This document shows positions 12,601 through 21,900 of a stretch of 64,000 nucleotides of DNA, one piece after another. Location of the stretch: the NCBI RefSeq assembly GCF_947507565.1, contig NC_089189.1, positions 1,426,001-1,490,000 of the forward strand, read 5' to 3'. The stretch is from Oscarella lobularis (taxonomy: Eukaryota; Porifera; Homoscleromorpha; Homosclerophorida; Oscarellidae). The position numbers and the translations under genes are program-made. The notes under the pieces were generated by a model. It did not search any database. It was not told the origin of the DNA and was given only the letters and a program-made list of their open reading frames with translations. Positions within the stretch are counted from its first letter, which is position 1. Every line of letters starts with the position of its first letter.

Positions 12601-13197
12601 GCGACAAATTTCTAGCCTGTAATTTATGTATTTAGTGTTTTAGTGGACTATTGGATTTTGTTATTTACTACAGAAATTGGCTCGTATTGAAAAGCAAAGC
12701 AATGGAGATACTGTCTCCAATCTCGATGGATATACTTCGACAATATTTTTCTGTTGAAGTGATCGAAATTTCGACAGAGTCTGTGAAAGTAAGATACCGT
12801 TTTATTGCTTTGACGATGTGACCAGTTATGAATAATATTTCAGGATGATTCAAACTCTGTACTACTTCCCGTGCTGCTTTCTACGGGAGCAATTGTTCTT
12901 CTCATTATAGCTATATCTACAGGTATAGCGATTTGCAGAACAAGGTTAGCGTTATGTTGAATAAAGTTTTCTTTGGTTGGCCAAGTCTTCTATGCATTTA
13001 GAGCCAAGTCTAAACGTCCTCCTGTGTATGAATATGATATGAAACGAAAGAATTCGCAGCAGACTTTTGCATCTACGACGAGCTCGCGTCATCACTTCAA
13101 TAATCTCTGCTATGACATCATGGCTGAAATCGAAATTGAAGACAACCTTAATCAGACTATCGCTAATCCACTTTATCGGCATCCTAACTTGGCATAG
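3617..13197 (+). CDS. 2318-aa Draper/MEGF-like chimeric receptor, 39 exons
   Basis: Exons: 3617-3863, 3914-3996, 4054-4488, 4609-4758, 4816-5046, 5093-5165, 5217-5392, 5518-5659, 5712-5920, 5966-6178, 6296-6517, 6575-6697, 6825-7142, 7195-7391, 7440-7735, 7963-8129, 8192-8329, 8382-8595, 8700-9250, 9302-9398, 9451-9594, 9640-9774, 9828-9953, 10008-10133, 10179-10307, 10362-10490, 10545-10673, 10721-10861, 10923-11051, 11106-11240, 11315-11449, 11505-11633, 11691-11825, 11874-12011, 12071-12166, 12289-12595, 12674-12788, 12844-12944, 13002-13197. They sum to 2319 codons with no frame conflict. Order: signal peptide (1-19); three copies of an unrecognised 120-aa domain (35-405); TSP1 (WGECSAVCGRG); MAM (466-655); beta-sandwich (655-768); F5/8C (769-925); about 25 CED-1-type EGF repeats (926-2079); a 135-aa stem; TM (2228-2250); a 68-residue tail with NPLY. 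The EGF array, TM and NPxY-type tail resemble phagocytic receptors CED-1/Draper/MEGF10; the N-terminus does not. A role in recognition or engulfment is inference. Confidence 0.85.
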
Positions 13198-13210
13198 AAG
13201 GATGAAGAGA

Positions 13211-13216
13211 ATAAAG
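13211..13216 (+). terminator. Polyadenylation signal of the receptor gene
   Basis: AATAAA lies about 14 bases downstream of the receptor stop codon, in the sequence AGAGAATAAAGC. Placement is close to the stop but plausible for a compact genome. Confidence 0.4.
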
Positions 13217-13544
13217 CAAGATTAAGTGCCGTGTACGACGTAGGCAAAACGGATACATCTGTAGGTTAGAGGGATCGACTGTCCATTCTGCATGAGACAA
13301 ATTGGAGTCTTTTTTACTACTTTATGATTCGATTGTTTCTCATTTATTTTTATTTTTATTGTAAAGGGATTGTTCATGGTGAGCGCTTTCAAATTGGTCG
13401 ATTTCACAACGATTCGATTCAAATTATTACTCACTTCTTCGAAGGTACAGCGTTTTTCTAAGCAGCAAATTTGACTCGGAGGAGACCGATGTACAATAGC
13501 AATGCAATGCGTCTGTCTAATCGTTTTCTGTTTTCCGATATATT

Positions 13545-13644
13545 GAGCCGACCACCGCAGTTGTACGGGGTGGCAAACGCAGTTTGCGAGCCCGTATAAC
13601 GGCGGAGGGAGGCTGTCTCAAACGTGATCTTAGGGCCGGAAGTG
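13545..13644 (-). repeat. Repeat family A, terminal fragment (reverse copy)
   Basis: About 100 bases match the end module found at 14740-14827, 15480-15579, 23485-23581 and 23625-23721, here in reverse orientation. The module starts at CACTTCCGGCC, contains the hairpin GCAAACTGCGTTTGC nested between TACGGG and CCCGTA, and stops sharply at GGTCGGCTC. Confidence 0.75.
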
Positions 13645-14118
13645 TATGTCATGCAGCATGTGAAGTGTATGTCATTCAGCAGCGGACCGTGACAAGCTGA
13701 AGAATACCAAATATCTTAAATCCGCCGCCAGCCTTGGGTACATTTTCAAACCCCTATTATTTGAAGTTTTTGGAAGGTGGAGTCCTGTCCTCTTCGAATT
13801 TTGTACGACTGTCGCGTCACGCGCCTTCGAAGATCATCCAGCAGATAAGGCGGAGTTCCTCCACTACTGGCGTCGTCGACTGTCCGTTTGCATTCAAAGA
13901 GAAAATGCCGACATTATTCTGAAGAAAATGTCATCAATACTACGTGCTGATGATTCTGATCCCATTCCCCAACCAGCGGACTCATATGTTCGCTGGTTCG
14001 TCCCGTCTTAGCGTATGTGTTAGGTATACTGTTTCGTTGTGTAATATGTCAATCCATTTTTAGTCCCCTTCTCTGATGTCACACGTATGTAGACTTTAAA
14101 TGTTTATCACTTTCGTAT
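13645..14118. other. Spacer between repeat copies, no gene seen
   Basis: No supported gene. Short open frames here (for example 13734-13922) have no motif and no splice context. Confidence 0.4.
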
Positions 14119-14827
14119 ACTAGAGAATGATGGCCCGGTGTTCACCGTGTTGCCATCATGCAGAGCCTCCCACCGCTTATCGTACGCGACTGCATTACAT
14201 AGTATGACGTCATAAATTTTTAGTTGCCACATATTCACGTAGTCATCACTGCCCTTAGCCCTACAGCTCAGTCCTACCTACATACTGTACATAGCTACAT
14301 AATTGCAATGTTTTTGTAATTAGGCGCTTTTCTGACGTATTGTATCTAATTGTATTTCATAATTTGCTCGAAGACATGCACATGTACGGGTCATATTTCC
14401 GGTTACCCGTACACGCATACACACCCACGTACAAACTGTACATGAGTGGATACTTTTGATTGTGACGTCAGAGCGTGACAATCAAATCTCTCGTTTCGGT
14501 TTCTCAGCGCATTTATGAAGCGGAAAATAGCACAGATCAATTTGACACAGGGGTTTCTAAGCATTTTTTCTGTTTATCAAAAGAAAAAACGCTTTATTCG
14601 CGCCGCAAATCGCCTCTTTCGGATCACCGTTTTGGACCCTATGTTGCGCATGCGCTTTTACGAAGTAAAGGTTTTTCCTAAGTGACGTCACAATAGCGTG
14701 ACCGACAGACAGACAGACAGACAGACAGACAGAAAGACAGACACACTTCCGGCCCTAAGATCACGTTTGAGAGAGCCTCCCTCCTTCGTTATACGGGCTC
14801 CACCCGTACAACTGCGGTGGTCGGCTC
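14119..14827 (+). repeat. Repeat family A, full-length-like copy 1
   Basis: Begins ACTAGAGAATGATGGCCCGG and is repeated in tandem by the copy at 14894. It contains a CRE-like TGACGTCA-containing stretch near 14690, a (CAGA)n tract at 14703-14742, then the conserved end module finishing in GGTCGGCTC. This copy lacks the inner GCAAAC/GTTTGC stem seen in the others. It is non-coding; the sharp shared 3' end, ragged 5' ends and tetranucleotide tract suggest a non-autonomous mobile family. Confidence 0.7.
14703..14742 (+). repeat. (CAGA)n tetranucleotide tract
   Basis: About eight near-perfect CAGA/GACA units immediately upstream of the conserved end module of repeat family A. A similar shorter tract precedes the module at 23602-23621. 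Confidence 0.85.
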
Positions 14828-14893
14828 CATAACTAGATAATGATGGCTTGGATAGCCATCATGAGGAGCCTCCCACCGCTGTTACCGTTTTAA

Positions 14894-15579
14894 ACTAGAG
14901 AATGATGGCCCGGTGTTCACCGTGTTGCCATCATGCAGAGCCTCCCACCGCTTACCGTACGCGAGTGCATTACATAGTGTGACGTCATATTTTTTATGTT
15001 GTCACATATACACATGGTCATTACAGCCGTTAGCTACTACAGCTCAGTCCTACCTACATGCTGTAAATACTTGCATGATTGCAATGTTTTCCTAAATAGG
15101 CACTTTTCTGACATACTGTTTTTTTGAGGAGGACCTATGCATGTGTACGGGTCATATTTCCTGTTACCCGTACGTACATACCCACCCACATACCACATAC
15201 TGTACATGGATACTTTTGATTGTGACGTCAGAGCGTGACAATCAAAACTGTCGTTTCGGCTTCTCAGCGCATTTATAACACGGAAAATAGCACAGATCAA
15301 TTGGAAACCAAGGTTTCTAAGCATTTTTTCTGTTTATGAAAGAAAAAACGCTTTATTCGCGCCGTAAATCGCCTTTTTCGGGTCACCGTTTTGGGTCCCA
15401 TTTAGCGCATGCGCTTTACAAAGTAAGGGTTTTTCTTATGTGACGTCACAATACAGCGTCTCGAACAGACATACATACAGACACTTCCGGCCTTGGGATC
15501 ACGTTTGAGAGAGCCTCCCTCGCCGTTATACGGGCTCGCAAACTGCGTTTGCCACCCGTACAACTGCGGTGGTCGGCTC
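14894..15579 (+). repeat. Repeat family A, copy 2 in tandem
   Basis: Same start as copy 1 (ACTAGAGAATGATGGCCCGG) and same end (GGTCGGCTC), about 690 bases, collinear with copy 1 except for small indels. It carries the complete nested hairpin. Its end lies about 60 bases upstream of the start codon of the RGG/KE gene, so it may have donated part of that gene's promoter. Confidence 0.75.
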
Positions 15580-15640
15580 ATAAATAAATAAAACACGTGC
15601 TCACCCTTTTCATTGTTACGTCACTCACACACAGCGCGCA

Positions 15641-16205
15641 ATGTCTTCGACAGCTGAGCAAGGAACGGGCGGCGCTGGCCGTGGCCGTGGCGGCGGCAAA
15701 AGCGATCGCGTCGACCGCGGTCGCGGCCGTGGCCGTGGCCAAGGTCGACGTGGTCGCAATCGCCGCGGAAGCGGTCGCGGTCGGCGTCGCTCCGAAAAGT
15801 AAGATCGCTCGCGAAAGAATTATTTTAATATTTAATTTTTTCTTTAGTGACTTTGTGATGCGATCGAGCAGCCATGGTGGATCACTTGAAGTAGTGATCG
15901 CACCATGGCGGTTTCTCCGCCCGAGCGGCGGAGGCGAAGAAATGCTGGCCGCCGCCCTCAATGTGATTCGGGGCGGCGGCCAGCGCAGTGGCCAGCGCAA
16001 GCCACCAGAGGAAAAGAAGGAGGAGGTACAGAAGCAGGAAGAGGAAGACAAGAAGGAAGAGAAGAAGGAGGAGGTGGAAGAGAAGAAGGAAGAGGAAAAG
16101 AAAGAGGAAGAGAAGAAGGAGGAGGTGGAGGAGGAAAAGATGGAGGAAGGGGAGAAGGAGGAGGAGGAGATGGACGAAGTGAAACTTTTAGATAGGGATG
16201 ACTAA
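15641..16205 (+). CDS. Small RGG-rich / KE-rich basic-acidic protein, two exons
   Basis: Exon 1 is 15641-15798 and exon 2 is 15848-16205 (intron GTAAGA...TTTAG, 49 bp), giving 171 residues. Exon 1 starts MSSTAEQGTGGAGRGRGGG and is dominated by RG/RGG/GRGRG motifs, which in other proteins bind RNA and are arginine-methylated. Exon 2 has a short mixed segment (FVMRSSSHGG, LAAALNVIRGGG) followed by about 60 residues of alternating Glu and Lys (EEKKEE repeats), likely a charged helix. A longer frame from 15597 is open through exon 1 only because of GC-rich coding; the RGG frame is preferred since it joins exon 2 in phase. I do not recognise an orthologue; an RNA-binding or chromatin-linked role is inferred from composition. 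Confidence 0.6.
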
Positions 16206-16225
16206 TTATCTATGTGTTTAGCAAG

Positions 16226-16245
16226 TATATATATATATATATATA
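16226..16245. repeat. (TA)n microsatellite
   Basis: Ten consecutive TA units in the 3' UTR of the RGG/KE gene. Confidence 0.9.
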
Positions 16246-16293
16246 CATTTCTTATTTGTCTTTTAATTTTATGTCTGTAATAATTATGTCTTG

Positions 16294-16299
16294 AATAAA
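16294..16299 (+). terminator. Polyadenylation signal of the RGG/KE gene
   Basis: AATAAA about 90 bases after the stop codon, in AT-rich sequence. Confidence 0.55.
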
Positions 16300-16389
16300 C
16301 ATGCTGTAAACGGCTCACTTGGCTCACTTCGCTAATCTTTTCCCATAGGAGGTAACTTGCTATCGTCATGTCCCCAGCATGATGTAATA

Positions 16390-16465
16390 CATTGATTGAT
16401 TAATCGATTTTTGACTAATTGATTAATTGATTTTTTGAATGATATTTTGATTGATTGATTGATTT
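16390..16465. repeat. Degenerate GATT-type repeat
   Basis: Interrupted array of TTGATTGATTAAT and GATTGATT units between the RGG/KE gene and the Helitron. No coding potential. Confidence 0.7.
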
Positions 16466-16640
16466 ACTGTAAAAAAGATGTCTCATATTACTACGTATTT
16501 TATATATTTTCCTAACCTTGATTTGCAGTTTTAAAAAAGCTTTAGTCATTGACTTTGACTATTCTTTTTTCCTTTCATTTGTCGCAAAGATTTGTTGAAG
16601 TTTTTGAGGTATAAAAAATTTTCCAAAATTTTGTGTTATT

Positions 16641-16695
16641 GTAGGAGACATTCCATTGGAATGCCTCCAAGAAGGCATTTCATTGGAATGCCTTC
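16641..16695 (-). repeat. Pair of hairpins at the 3' side of the Helitron
   Basis: Two adjacent hairpins read on the minus strand: GAAGGCATT...AATGCCTTC with a 7-base loop, then GGAGGCATTCC...GGAATGTCTCC with a 3-base loop and one G-T pair. They start within about 20 bases of the helicase stop codon. Helitrons carry a 3' subterminal hairpin, so one may be the transposition or termination signal. I do not see an unambiguous CTRR after them. Confidence 0.5.
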
Positions 16696-16713
16696 TCTTA
16701 CCTGCCGACGTAA

Positions 16714-18945
16714 CTATTGTTCATTGGCCATCAGCAGGTCAGCTTCATTAGCTGCTAAAGAAGAGCACAACAGCTTCGGGTTGTCGCACGCTTTTGCACT
16801 TTTGCGTGGAGAAGCCAAAGCCAACTCACTTTGATCGATGGGTACAATCAGATCAAAGTGGTTTCTATAATGTTGTATCTCTATTCTATTCACGGGCAGC
16901 CTAATTAGCGCCGGAACAGTTATATCAAACCTCGGTTTGTATGTATTCCACGTCCACTCTTTACCCATCCATGTAAATATACTGACGTCAATTTGAAAAA
17001 GTGTTGCAGTTGCGTGGATTTCAGCTTGGGTTGCCCAAGCTCCTTCTTGTCGTAGCTTTGAAATGTGAGCTTCATATTCCGTGTTGCAGCAGAACATTTC
17101 AAAGACAGACTGGTATTCTGCCATGAAATTAACAATCTGTAACCGAAGTGCCAAATGGTGATCTTCGGTTCCAAATGCTGCTTTCGACACTGTTCGAAAG
17201 TAGCAGTTTCCGTCTCCTACTATCGATTCTCGCTTGCGCCCCATTTGAAGCAGAAACGGATTCGGAGACGGTGGAGTAGTGGTCCGGCGTTTCTTTGCAG
17301 CCGGTGGTAACGGCACACTTGTGCGGGCACGACTCGCACGTTTGCCTTTAGGTTTGGGAACAGGGGCTTTTTTAGCCGCTGTCTTAGTCACTTTGACCGC
17401 ACCAGTATCAATTTTGTCCGTGTCTTTGTCATTGTCTGTGATCATTTTTTTGCTGTATGTGTGATCGCTATGCTCTTCTTTGTCAATTACTGATTCTTCA
17501 TTTTCCAGATGTTTAAAAAACTCATTAATATCATCTGGAACAGTATCGTTGCTATTTCCGGCCAACGATTGAAACGTTTTTTCAGTGCGCCTAGCTAGAC
17601 CATCTAGGCGCTTGTCTTCGTTCAATCGCTGCTTATAGCTTTTTGATTTGCTCAAATTAGAAATTCGAGCGTAATCAAAGCCTTGAATTAGGCAATGATT
17701 AATATGACGCACTCTGGAAAATCCCACGTATGTTATTCCAGGTGCAAATTCGCGCTTGCCTATGTCAATAACCGCACGATCTAGTGTGAGACCTTGCGAT
17801 TTGTGCACGGTGACAGCCCATGCCAATTGAATTGGTAGCTGTCGCCGCTTGCATGAACTCTTTCTATTGCCCGTTGAACTGGGCCATGTGCGCTCGATTG
17901 GGCATATGGGAACGCAGCGTTCTCCGCCCCATGTCGGGCCGTCGTATTTGTCCATTTGAACAACGACAGCTGTTGGAAGTGCTTGCGGTTTTGCACCGGG
18001 TTGGTACAAAATTGCCACTACATATCCCATCGATCCGTTGACCAAGCCCATCTCGGTCCAGAGATTCGATGTGAGCATAACACGCGCTCCTTCGCAAAGA
18101 CGAACGCGTGCGTAAAGTCCGCCAGCGTCTTCTTCATTGGCATTTTTCGCCTCGGTGCAGTTGTGATCGGCGTTAATCACAGCCACCGGTTTGTTTGAAT
18201 TCTTCAAGCAATTGAAGTTGAACTCAGCTACATTCTCTCTGCACGCAAATAGCCGAACTGCATCGCGGAAAGACGTCTTTACGTCTCCCAGCTGATCGTG
18301 CCGTGCAAAGTTACGTGACATATACAGATCGTTCCAGTCCTCGTACGACGGGCAACCGTCGCGAAGCCTTTGCAAGGCGTCGCGAAACTTTATCTGTAGC
18401 TCGTCGTTACCGGACTGGCGAATGATTTTCGTCAGCTGTACAACAACGTCAAACGTCATATACAGCTGACGGCCTTGATTAGTCGCGGATCCTTCGGTTG
18501 CCGCGCTTCGGTACAAAGGAGAGTCACCAACAGGTGGCAACTGTCCCATGTCTCCGAAAAATATTAGAGATATTCCACCGAACGACTCGCAAGCTCCCTG
18601 CGGCAGCGCTTGGCAGAGGCGCCGGTGGATAAGTGACAGCTGATGCCGTCCCACCATCGACATTTCGTCGATGATCAAATATCGTACGTCTTCGAACCTC
18701 TCTTGCAGGTCTCTAAGAGAAGGTCCTTGAACGTCAGAAAATGACGTCTTCTGCAAAGGAATGCGTAGAAGCGAGTGGAGCGTTTGTCCACCAATATTAA
18801 ATGCTGCAACACCAGTAGGTGCTGCAAGTATGCATTCGCTTCCGAGCATTTCCTTTATGCAATTTATTAGATATGACTTTCCGGTTCCAGCGGAACCGCA
18901 AACAATCATTCGAAGCGGCTTGCATTCGAAGCCGCTTTTTGTCAA
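16714..18945 (-). CDS. Helitron Pif1-family helicase with C-terminal OTU domain
   Basis: This 743-codon frame has the SF1 helicase motifs in order: Walker A GSAGTGKSYLI, APTGVAAFNIGGQTLHSL, Walker B YLIIDEMSMV, GDMGQLPPVG, LTKIIRQSGND, and the C-terminal VTVHKSQGLTLDRAV with YVGFSRV. A Lys/Ser/Pro-rich linker leads to an OTU-like cysteine-protease domain with the catalytic GDGNCYFRTVS and a later NHFDLIV histidine motif. In Helitrons this half unwinds DNA for rolling-circle transfer; the OTU function is unknown. The frame is open upstream of its first ATG through QKLAYDIVRSHNEL, which is normally fused to Rep. Here it is separated from Rep by a one-base shift near 19025-19031. The domain itself shows no stops, so the lesion looks recent or is bypassed. 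Confidence 0.9.
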   Translation of the reverse strand: MTKSGFECKPLRMIVCGSAGTGKSYLINCIKEMLGSECILAAPTGVAAFNIGGQTLHSLLRIPLQKTSFSDVQGPSLRDLQERFEDVRYLIIDEMSMVGRHQLSLIHRRLCQALPQGACESFGGISLIFFGDMGQLPPVGDSPLYRSAATEGSATNQGRQLYMTFDVVVQLTKIIRQSGNDELQIKFRDALQRLRDGCPSYEDWNDLYMSRNFARHDQLGDVKTSFRDAVRLFACRENVAEFNFNCLKNSNKPVAVINADHNCTEAKNANEEDAGGLYARVRLCEGARVMLTSNLWTEMGLVNGSMGYVVAILYQPGAKPQALPTAVVVQMDKYDGPTWGGERCVPICPIERTWPSSTGNRKSSCKRRQLPIQLAWAVTVHKSQGLTLDRAVIDIGKREFAPGITYVGFSRVRHINHCLIQGFDYARISNLSKSKSYKQRLNEDKRLDGLARRTEKTFQSLAGNSNDTVPDDINEFFKHLENEESVIDKEEHSDHTYSKKMITDNDKDTDKIDTGAVKVTKTAAKKAPVPKPKGKRASRARTSVPLPPAAKKRRTTTPPSPNPFLLQMGRKRESIVGDGNCYFRTVSKAAFGTEDHHLALRLQIVNFMAEYQSVFEMFCCNTEYEAHISKLRQEGAWATQAEIHATATLFQIDVSIFTWMGKEWTWNTYKPRFDITVPALIRLPVNRIEIQHYRNHFDLIVPIDQSELALASPRKSAKACDNPKLLCSSLAANEADLLMANEQ

Positions 18946-18974
18946 CTCGTTGTGGCTGCGAACAATATCGTACG

Positions 18975-21900
18975 CTAATTTCTGATTGCCTTGAAGAAGG
19001 CTTGAATCGGCAGCCGCAACGAGATCCTTTTAGATGAAGTGCTTTTTTTATGCGCTTCCGTCACAAATTTTGGAGCCTCTGACAACGGTGGAAACTGCGC
19101 AAGTTTTTCCGACCAGTTGTAGTGAGCGAGATCTCCTTGATTAAACTCGGAATCTCTTGTGTCGTCCTCGTCAAAGTCATCGGCTGAATTGGGAGGACGG
19201 CACAATTTCATCCAGTCATCTTGATCTCGGATCTTTTTCTGCCCAAGATCTTTCTCTTCGTCTTTCTGTGCCTTATTTGGATCTTCCTCTGTCTCTTCAA
19301 AAGGCATTTGAATATTGACTATTGATTCAATATCTTCCATCAGTTCAATTCTATTGACCAACTTCTTGCTGGCCGTTCGAATGAACTTTTTGAAAGCTTT
19401 TGTGGAAGGCAGAGGAATGGTTTCACCGTCTGTATCGGTAATCTCATTCTCTGCTTCCTCTTCTTCAATAGTCAAATGGTCCAGCTTACGAAAAGGTTTG
19501 AATTTCATCAACTGATAGTAACAGTACTTTTCGTACTGTTCCTTGTTTGACTTATTGCAAAGGATTCGCGGGGCTACACGAACGACTACAGACTTGTGTC
19601 TGCGCACTGTTTTACCCTTTGCGTTTATATAGTAGTCAGAGACGTAGTCCAGTAGACAAACGTCTTCAATTTCTACCGGACGTCTCATGTACTCTTCTAT
19701 TACTGTTGGAAGCGTTGCAGTTCGCCCTGGCTTTGCAGCCGGATCGACTTCCCGCTTATTCTCTAAAAAGAGCGTTTTGAATTCGCGAGTAGACGTCACC
19801 AGCTTTTCGCCCATAATTAGATGGCAAGTTTCCTGTGCTGAATAGTCGCGCTCGCCAACGGTTTTCATAAGCAATTTGGAAACGACCTTTCGAGCCGGAT
19901 CAGCCGTTGACATTGTCTCTGTAATCATCTTAAACGTTTCCTTCAGCGTTGCTGATTGCGGCTCGCTTTTTGTTGCGTATTTTGCGATATACTTACCGAC
20001 AGCGTATGGGCTGACGATAACTTGCATGTCAACATTCGCTCGCCAACCTTCCAGCTGGAAGCGATTGTGACTGTTTACGCGAGGATCGTTGCGCTTGTGT
20101 TCTATCTCCGCCTCGGTATGTTGCTCCGGCTTTCCGAAAGGAGAAATTTCCAGTGTCGTTTCTTTTCTCAGCGTTTTTGGAAACCCGAAACGACACACGG
20201 ACTCTCCAATTAAATTTGTTTTAAGGCAAGTCGTTTGCTTGCACTCTGTGTGGCGCTCAACAGTGGCTATCAGGCGCTTGTAATCAGCGTCATGATCGCT
20301 AATGTCGGCCCACTTTTCATGGCACGGATGATTGCCTTTCTTTGTTTGCGGCATTTCTCCTTTGCCTTCTTCGTCGAAAGAAGGATTCATTGTCGACACA
20401 AGCCAATCGGCAAAGTCGACAATTTCTTGGCCTTCTTCCCTTAGAATCTCTTTCATTCTCTCTTCGTTTGGTTCATCGTCTTTGCCAAGTTGAAACTCGG
20501 GGTAATCCTTTATGCGACGAGTTATCTCTTCGCAATCAGGAGCATCCCGAATCCAACCGACGCCGTGCATGTGAGCACTGCCACGATGCTGGTATTCTAT
20601 GCGAGCCCAATAGTCTGTAAAGCAGTAGACGTTTGCCATAATATTATGCAAATAGTCAGTGGCTCGTTTAGTAAATAGCCAATCGGCTAGCATGGGATTG
20701 CTGTTCAGAGTTTCGTTTCGATCTCTATACTCTGCATGCAATTCCTCTGCCGTTTTATCCGGACTATAATGCGCTGCCAAATTGAAAAACTCGGGCCAAT
20801 GCAAATCAGCTGCGCTCAGAGTAAAAAAGCAGCTTGGCGAACCGAGCTTTTCCATCATAGCAAAAAGATTTTTCTTCTGCATGTTCCAATACTGTTTTGT
20901 ACCGTGCAGACTTTTGCCAAAGTGGACAACTTTGTTAGCAAAATGAGGAATTTTCTCCGACGTTTTTGTCATCTCTCGGAGTTCCTCAACGGTGAGGGCT
21001 GCATCGCTCGGATTTTGTTTGACAAAAACCCGAGCTGTTTCTAACGCCCGCCACCTCATCATGGTATTCAGAGCAAAATACCTGAAACGCGGATGCCGAG
21101 CAAAACGCCCGTCTTTATACCGCATTATGTGTTTCAGGTATTCGCCCAACGTAACAGACCTTAATCGGGGACTACGGAAGTCTCCTGCTCCCGTTGGAAA
21201 TAACGCCGGAAAGGCTTGCGTAAAGTAGCCTTCCGTCGTAAACTCACTAATAGGATTACTACCGTATGTGGGCCAGCTCATATGGTCCTGCTGGTCACCA
21301 TTTTCCTTGGAGCTATCTCCTTTCTCTTCCACCTGTTCATCGGCAGACTTGTTTCCAAGACTGTCGATAAACTTATCAAGCTTTTGTCTTTCTGTTAGGT
21401 TTAATGCTGCGGAAGGCAAGACAGAATGCGAAAAGTGGACTGCATCGTCCTCGTCTTCATTCGTGTCTTTTGCCTCGTCAGCATTAGCACCAACAGGAGA
21501 AATATCTTCAAAGGAGGCATCGTCATTATCCGCTCTAATCACATGGAGATCTTCAAGTTCTCCATCTTCAGGAAGAGCTTCTAATGCCTCGGAATCTATC
21601 TCTATGTTCTCGTAATACTTGTTGTTTCTTTTCAAGTTTACGAGTGCCTCGAGAACTCGTTGTCGCCTTACGCGGAAGTCATTGACCTTACCGGAAGTGC
21701 GCGTCTGGCGAACAACGACCATACCCAAATTACTCTTTGTTCTAGGCAGACGGGTCAAAACCGACTGCACATTTTGGGGCAAATTTAGCACGTGACCACG
21801 GTATCCAAATTGCCTTCCGGCCGGCAATCTGAAAATGTGCATCATTGGTGCTATTTGCGCTATGAGCATTTCTTCGACAACTGATAAATCCTTAAGAGGC

